DNA from: Neocallimastix lanati (nom. inval.)
Taxonomy: Eukaryota > Neocallimastigomycota > Neocallimastigomycetes > Neocallimastigales > Neocallimastigaceae
Assembly (NCBI GenBank): GCA_016946835.1
Contig: JACVTC010000061.1
Location: 1-64,000, forward strand
Length of the DNA stretch: 64,000 nt
Direction: 5' to 3'
Both the position numbers and the translations under genes were made by a program. The notes under the pieces are model-generated. The model saw only the letters and a program-made list of their open reading frames with translations. It made no database searches and was not told where the DNA came from. The first letter of the stretch is position 1, and each line of letters begins with the position of its first letter. This document shows positions 57,041-64,000 of this stretch, piece by piece.

Positions 57041-60000
57041 TATTTATCATTAATGTAAAAAAAAAAAAATTAAGAAAAATTAAAATTAAAATAATAAATA
57101 ATTTTATTAATAATTAAAATGATTTAAAAAAAAAATTACTTTATTTCATATTAAATGAGTTAAAGAAAAAAAAAATTAAATTGAAAAATTTTTTAATTTA
57201 GTTTTTAATTTAAATAATGACTATTACGGATAATCAAAACATTATTTTATAATAAAATGATAATTTTCTTCATATTATGAAAATGATTTTTTAATTAAAA
57301 AAATTTTTTAAATAATAAATTAAAATTTAAATTAAAATTAGATAAAATAATATATAAATAATATAAATAATATTATTAAGTATAAATATAAAAAAAAAAT
57401 AAAAAATTAATAATACAATAAAAAAAAATTGTTATGATTAATTATAGATATAAAAACTTTAATTATTATAAAATGGAGTTGATTGAGAGAAATACAAAAG
57501 AAATGTATACAAAATAAAAAATACATATAAATTTATATATATAGACATAAATGACATATTTATATTTATATATATAATATTAATATCCTAATATTTATAT
57601 TATATTTATATTTGTATTATATTTATATTTATAAATATAATATTTATATACACATATTAATATATTTATATATATAAATCAATATATATTTCGACTATAA
57701 ATAAATTTAAATGAGGATAGAAAAGAATTTACATAAATAAATAAATATATATATATAAAAAAAATTTTTTTCTTCTCTTTATTTATTTATATAGTTTTAT
57801 ATGTAATGGAATATATAAAGGATATTCCATTGACTAAAAACAATAAATTCTATAATGAATATTAATATTCCATAATTAAATAGTTTCTATAAGTAATGAG
57901 TACTTTAGTAATGATTTAATATTACATAAAATTAAAAAGAAAAGTAAAAAAAAAAAAAAAAAAAAGAGGATCAATCTTTATATATACACAAATATATTTA
58001 AAAATATTATAAAATCAAAAAAAAGGAAAAAAAAAAAGTTTATTTATTCATATTTAAAAGAACATCTGAAAATAATTTTTTTTTTTTCTTTTTTACTTTA
58101 TAATTAATTTTACTTTGGATCATTGTGAATATCATTTCATTATAACGATAAGAAGGAACTTTGTTCTAAAAGTAATAAAAAATTAAAAGAATAAAAGAAT
58201 AAAAGAGAAAGGCATCAAATTATATAAACTAAAAACTAAAACAAAAAAATTATTAAATAAAAAAAAAAAAAGAATACATAATAAAAAAAAAATTATTATA
58301 TTTATATTATTTATATATTTTATAAAATAAAACTAAAAAAAAAAAAAATTTAATAAAAAAAATTTTTTTTAGTTTTTTTTTTTGTCAATTTTTTTTTTTT
58401 TTGGTGGTACGAAAATTTCTTATGATGGACACAAAAGTTCAAATTAATTTTAATGAGTTCAATATAAATTAAAATTTTAAAACTTTGAGGATCAAAACTT
58501 TAAATCATTTATAAAAAAATAAAATAATTAAATAATTAAATAATAAATAAATAATTAAATAATTAAATAATAATTAAATAATTAAATAATTGAATAATTG
58601 AATAATAATTAAATAATTAAATAATTAAATAATAATTAAATAATTAAATAATAATTAAATAATTAAATAATAATTAAATAATTGAATAATTAAATAATAA
58701 ATCATTGAATAATAAATAAGCTTCAAATAATTTGAATAATTAAATAAATAATTGAATAATAATTTAAATAAATAATTGTAAATAAATAGTAATTTATTAA
58801 TTAGTTAATAAATAATTTGAATAAATTTGAAATAATACTATTTAAAGTTGTGATAATCCTTTTTCTTCCTTAAAAATAAGTTATTAGAAATAAAATAATA
58901 AAATTTGTAAAAGAATAGAAAAAAAAAAAAAGATTAATCAAATATATTAAAATAAATAAATTTTAATTATATTTTCTACAATTATAATATAATTATAATA
59001 TTAATATAAAATTCTTTTTTTTTTTTTTTTTAATTTTTATTCAAATAAGAAAAAAATTTTCATAATTAAAAATTTAATTATTATTATTAACACTGTTATT
59101 TATTATAATATTAATAATATTTATTTTTCAACTGAAACATTGTTGAATTAATGATTAATATTTATTATTTTATATATATTTATATTTTCTCTTTTTTTTT
59201 TTTTTTATTTTCTTAAAATAATAATAATAATAAATAAAATTTAAATTTTAATTTTATCATGGTAAAGATTCATAAAAAAGAAAGGTGAGAAAATTGAAAA
59301 TAATATTAAGATAATAATAATAATAATAATAAATGTAAAAAAAAAAAAAAAAAAAAATAAAATAAAATAATAATTAAAATAATAATAAATAATTAATAAT
59401 TAAACTTTAATTATGCCATAAATTTTAATAATACTTTAGTAATTCAAATATAATAATCATATTTTACCAAAAAAAATATTAATTAAATAATTGAATAATA
59501 AATAATTAATATTTAAAATTTAATATTTAATAATTAATATTTAATATTTTTAATATTTAATATTTAATATTTAATATTAAATATTTAATATTTAATATTT
59601 AATATTTAATATTTAAGATTTAATATTTAATATTTAATTCTTAATATTTAATATTCATTAATAATGAGAAAAGTATTTCCTTATTTTATAAATGGTGATA
59701 AAAATAATATAGATATTTATAGTAAAATAAGATATTAAAAAAACTAATTAAAGATAATAGTAATGATAGATAATAATAATGATATTAATAAAGATAATAA
59801 TAACAAATTATTATTTATAATTATTTGTTATTATCATTTTATTAATAATAAATATATAAAAATAAATAATAATTAATAATTAATAAATATTTAAATAATT
59901 GAATAATAATTAATAAATAATAAATAATAAATAATGAAATAATAATTAATATATACTATCTTATGATAATAATAAACCATACATTAATATTTTTATTTGT

Positions 60001-61429
60001 TATTATTATTATAATGTCAAGAACAATCACTTCAAATTATTAAAAATTCATAATTAGTTATGCAATGATCAATCCATAATACTAAGTCAAGGGGATAATT
60101 CTATAAAAATATTTTAATGATGTATTTTTTGTTCATTTTTAAATGATAATAATATTATTATCTACTTTCTTATATATTCATTCATTTACATTATTATTTA
60201 GTTATTTATCTACTTTCTTATATATTCATTCATTTACATTATAATTTAATTATTTATCTATTTTCTTATATATTCATTCATTTACATTATTATTTAGTTA
60301 TTTATCTACTTAATTATATATTCATTCATTTACATTATTTAATTATTACTATTATTATCTACTTATGATTTCTACCATATGACTTTTAATAAATAGTTTC
60401 AGTGTTTTATGTTTAAAGAATCTATTCATAATATATAATTGATTATAATTCTATATATATATATTAAATTTATATATATTTATAATATATAATATATTAT
60501 ATTATACTGTATTCTAATATATAGAAATTTATCCCTAAAAAAAATAAAAAAAATTTTATAAAAATTTGATTTTAAAGAAAAGATTAAATGATCCAAAAAA
60601 AAAAAAAATAAAAAAAGTTTTAGAAATTAATTTTGAAATGTCAATTCTTCATATTGTTTTTTTTTTTTTTATTTTTAATTTTTATTTTTTTATTTTATTT
60701 TTAAAGAAAATTTTTAGTTATTTTTTAATAAATGAAATGATTTTCTTTTTTTATTATTTGAAAATTATCAATTAATAATTAATAATAAAAATAATAGTAG
60801 ATAAATAATCCTCTTATTTAATTATTTTGTTTTAGTTTTTAAATATCGTATTATAAATATCTTATTTATATTATTTTACTAAAATTCTTTAAAAAAATTA
60901 AAGAAACCCCGCTAAAAAAAAAAAAATGAAATATAAACCAATTAAGTATAAAAATAAATGAATAAATAAAATAATTAATTAATTTTTATTTTTTTACTTT
61001 TATATATTTTTTTTTTAATTTAAAAATAGATTTTAATTTTTTAGAAATTGATTTTAATTTTTAGTTTTTTTTAAAAATAAAGATCAAAAAATTTTATTTA
61101 AAATTGATATAAAATTTTGTAAATAGAATGGATTAAAAAAACAACAAAAAAAATGAATAATAAAATAATGCCATTTAAATTTTATAGGTTTACATTTGTT
61201 TATAATTATTTAATAATAAAAATTTCCATTAACTCTATGATATTATGATAATATCAATTAAATATTAAGGATTTAAATCTTTTTTTTTTTTTTTTAAGGA
61301 GATCATTTATATTAGCTATAAGAAATTATGAAAAAAAAAGGTTTTTTTTTTAGAAAAAAAAAAAAGAAAAAATATTGTTACACTTATTACGAAAATCAAT
61401 TATTTCTATTAACATGTGATATTTATTAT
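57041..61429. other. Gene-free AT-rich region with simple repeats
   Basis: No coding evidence. It holds AATTAAAT-type repeats (58510-58790), TTTAATA-type repeats (59470-59655), a ~58-bp tandem repeat (60157-60345), (TA)n stretches and A/T runs. Confidence 0.6.
60157..60345. repeat. ~58-bp tandem repeat, 3-4 units
   Basis: Units contain TTATCTACTTTCTTATATAT followed by TCATTCATTTACATTA and a TTAGTTA/TTAATTA end. The first three are nearly identical. Confidence 0.8.
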
Positions 61430-61890
61430 TTAATTAATTATTTATTTATTTATTTATTATTCAATTATTTATTATTTATTATTCAATTATTTATTATTTA
61501 TTATTCAATTATTTATTATTTATTATTTATTATTTATTATTTATTATTTATTATTTATTATTATTTATTATTATTTATTATTTATTATTTATTAATATTT
61601 ATTATTTATTATTATTTAATATTTATTATTTATTATTTATTATTCAATTATTTATTATTTATTATTTATTATTCCATTATTTATTATTTATTATTTATTA
61701 TTTATTATTTATTATTTATTATTTATTATTTATTATTTATTATATTTATTATTTATTATATTTATTATTTATTATATTTATTATTTATTATTTATTATTT
61801 ATTATTTATTATTTATTATTTATTATTTATTATTTATTATTTATCATTCAATTATTTATTTTTTATTTATTAATAAATATTTTTTTTATT
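61430..61890 (+). repeat. Second (TTATTTA)n heptamer satellite
   Basis: Same 7-mer as 56580-57040, broken by TTATTCAATTA and TATTTAT variants. It gives a spurious open frame of Leu, Ile, Phe and Tyr. Confidence 0.9.
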
Positions 61891-61943
61891 ATTTATTATG
61901 TTAAAAAATAAAAAGAAATACAAAAATTTTTTGTTTTTATTGG

Positions 61944-62347
61944 AGTGTTGCATTTCGGAATGAAGCTTTATATGAAATGAGGCGTACTTTAAGGGGAGTG
62001 TGCATTTCGAAAATTTTTATTACAAAAATTTATATTTTGTTGTATGGCTTAAATATTTTTAATTTTAAGCCATTTAATTTTATTAAAATTTTAATGAATA
62101 ATAATTAATTAATTAAATAAATAAAATTACAATTCTCAAAAATTTTCAAACACGTAATCTTACGTGGGGCGTATATCTAATTGTATCATAATTTTGTGGC
62201 TTTTTCTACAATTTTTAAAAAGTCATATATTTACAATATGGCGTGAATAATAATTGTGGTGATATTTTATGACGTAAATTTATAAGCCACCAAGAATTTG
62301 GCGAAATTCAACTGGACGAAATTCAACTTTTGGCGAAATACAACACT
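61944..62347. mobile_element. 404-bp inverted-repeat element, probable MULE end or MITE
   Basis: AGTGTTGCATTTCGG at the left faces CGAAATACAACACT at the right. Subterminal copies occur at 61996-62009 (left type) and three times on the right (62300-62312, 62315-62327, 62332-62344), as expected for transposase-binding sites. No coding frame. The neighbouring MULE gene starts 400 bp further on. Confidence 0.6.
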
Positions 62348-62763
62348 TTAATAAATAATAGTTAGGTTAGGTATTTCTATTTAACATTGAAAAATAAAAT
62401 AAAAAATAAATAAACATTTTATTTTTTAATGCTTAAAAAATAAAATAAAAATAAAAAATAAGAAAACTTTTTTTTTAAACATTGAAAAAGTAAAATAAAA
62501 ATAAATAAAAATATATTTTTTAAGCATTAAAAAATAAAAAAAAATAAAATAAAATAAAAAATAAAAAATAAAAATAAAAATAAAAATAAATAAATAAAAT
62601 AGTAAATAAAGAAATAATAAATAATTAATAATTAAATAATTATTTAAATAATTATATAATTAATTAAAAAAAAGTTTATTATTTTAATATTAAAAAAAAA
62701 AAAAAAAAAGTTTCAAAGCATTTAAAAGTATATTTATTAAAATATTTTATTGAAAAATTTTAA
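62348..62763. other. AT-rich spacer before the MULE gene
   Basis: Imperfect repeats of AAACATTGAAAAATAAAAT (62379, 62425, 62492, 62519). No gene. Confidence 0.5.
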
Positions 62764-64000
62764 TTATCAATAGAAGATAATATAGAAATTGAAATAAGTG
62801 AAACAAATCGAGGAAATGAACAAATTATTATTAATAAAAAACAAAAATTTAATTTTTCATTTCAAAGGAAAGATAGATCAAAAATTTATAGATGCACTGA
62901 ATATAAGACTTTAAATAAATGCAAATCTTTAATTATTTTAAATGATAAAAAGGAGGTTTTAAAATATAAAAGTTTACATAACCATCTCGAAAAAGAAATT
63001 AATGTGTCTATATCAGTAGCAAAGCATAAAATTAAGGAAGAAATTAAAAAAAATTCAATTCCTATGGATATAAAACCTAAACATATATTTATTGCTGTTT
63101 CTCAAGAAATGGGACTTATATGTCCCGAATATAGTACAATTAGATCCCAAATAATAAGAAATATAAATAAACAATTTCCTCCAAACATAAAAAGTTTTGA
63201 TGATATTCCCATTGAATCAGAATATTATAAAACTAAAAGAAATGGAAATTTTATGATATTTAGAAATACTGATCTAATAATCTTTCAATCACCATTCCAA
63301 GCATATTTATTTTCGAATTATCATAAAAATATATTTGCGGACGGTACATTTTATGCAGCATCGAAATTTAGTTATCAGTTATTTATAACAAGAACTTATG
63401 TTGGGGAATTTAATATGTTTTACACTACTTCCATTTCTATATTAAAAAATAAAAAACAATCTACATATGAAACATTATTTAAAGAAATAAAAAAAAATGC
63501 AAATAAATTTAGGAGTAATACATTAATTACTACAATTAATTTTCATTGTGATTTTGAACAAGGTATATCTAATGCCGCAAAAAAAGTTTTTCCCAATATA
63601 AATATTAAATATTGTGTTTGGCATTACAAAAGATAATTAGAAAAACAAAAAAATATATTATGTTATCATGAAGTGAAGAATAATAATGATGTATATATTT
63701 ATTATAAAGCTATTTCGAACTTACCGTTTATAAACCCTAACTATATATTTGATATTTATATTATAATAAAAAGAATTTGTCAAAAAAAAAAGTATAATAA
63801 TTTTCTGCAATTTTTAGAATATTTTAATAAAAATTATTTACTTAAGTATAATGTTAATAATTGGAATTATTATGAAAATATAGAGCATTTAACAAACAAT
63901 GCATCAGAATCTTATAATAGCTACTTAAATAATATATTTCCAAATAAACCTTTATTTTATAAATTAATATATATATTAAAAGAAGAAGAAAACTTATCTT
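62764..64000 (+). pseudogene. MULE (Mutator-like) transposase, one in-frame stop, runs off the window
   Basis: One frame is open from a TAA just before about 62764 to a TAA at 63634-63636, then continues in the same frame without a stop to the window end. A FLYWCH-type zinc finger comes first (YRCTEYKTLNKCKSLII then LHNHL, about 62885-62990), presumably binding the inverted repeats. The MULE DDE core follows: FADGTFYAA (about 63330), then CDFEQG, and the CVWHYKR end (about 63610-63633). Past the stop, WNYYENIEHLTNNASESYN is the usual post-core block with TNN and E. No in-frame Met precedes the finger, so an upstream exon or decay is likely. The single stop, perhaps from a CAA codon, suggests a fairly young copy. 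Confidence 0.85.

Noticed and set aside
61328-61873. 181-residue open frame of similar composition
   Set aside because: Same heptamer satellite artefact.

Overview
This is a eukaryotic nuclear window with extreme AT bias, long A/T homopolymers and microsatellites. It most likely comes from an anaerobic gut fungus (Neocallimastigomycota). The best evidence is the gene at 52156-55718. It encodes a secreted CotH-kinase-like protein carrying three tandem fungal-type (CBM10-like) dockerins and two CBM1-like cellulose-binding modules on threonine-rich linkers. That is the architecture of a fungal cellulosome component. Short AT-rich GT-AG introns agree with this.

The left part, about 1-39200, is a graveyard of nested LTR retrotransposons. 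A nearly intact Ty3/gypsy chromovirus (Gypsy-1, minus strand, 1-6412) has gag, a gag/pro -1 frameshift signal, pro and pol. It sits inside an older repeat whose uninterrupted copy lies at 10973. From 6413 to 12280 there are repeated leader/LTR segments, including two related LTRs facing each other. Gypsy-2 (minus) keeps an intact gag-pro ORF at 14066-15313 and a decayed pro/RT fragment at 12284-13085. From 15500 to 21000 lie solo-LTR-like units, several with tRNA-like modules or strong hairpins. Copia-1 (minus, 24360-28715) is disabled mainly by single-base indels in A-runs. Copia-2 (plus, 30610-34680) is badly decayed, with catalytic residues lost, and abuts a short interstitial TTAGGG array. 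Gypsy-3 (plus, 35970-38567) is also dead and ends against a copia gag fragment.

The right part holds the host genes: a degenerate tRNA-Cys at 39817, an eight-exon secreted M13 (neprilysin-like) metallopeptidase at 41796-44932, and the CotH-dockerin gene. Between and after them lie tandem duplications, A/T satellites, a decayed retroelement integrase fragment, a decayed LINE (49540-51180), (TTATTTA)n heptamer satellites, and a Mutator-like (MULE) transposase gene running off the right end (62764-64000), with a 404-bp inverted-repeat element next to it.

The two intact host genes are both predicted to be secreted and point to an extracellular, biomass-degrading lifestyle. I could not run searches. 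Exon models rest on reading frame, splice-site and phase consistency. LTR ends are approximate unless a terminal TG..CA, polypurine tract or primer-binding-like site is named.
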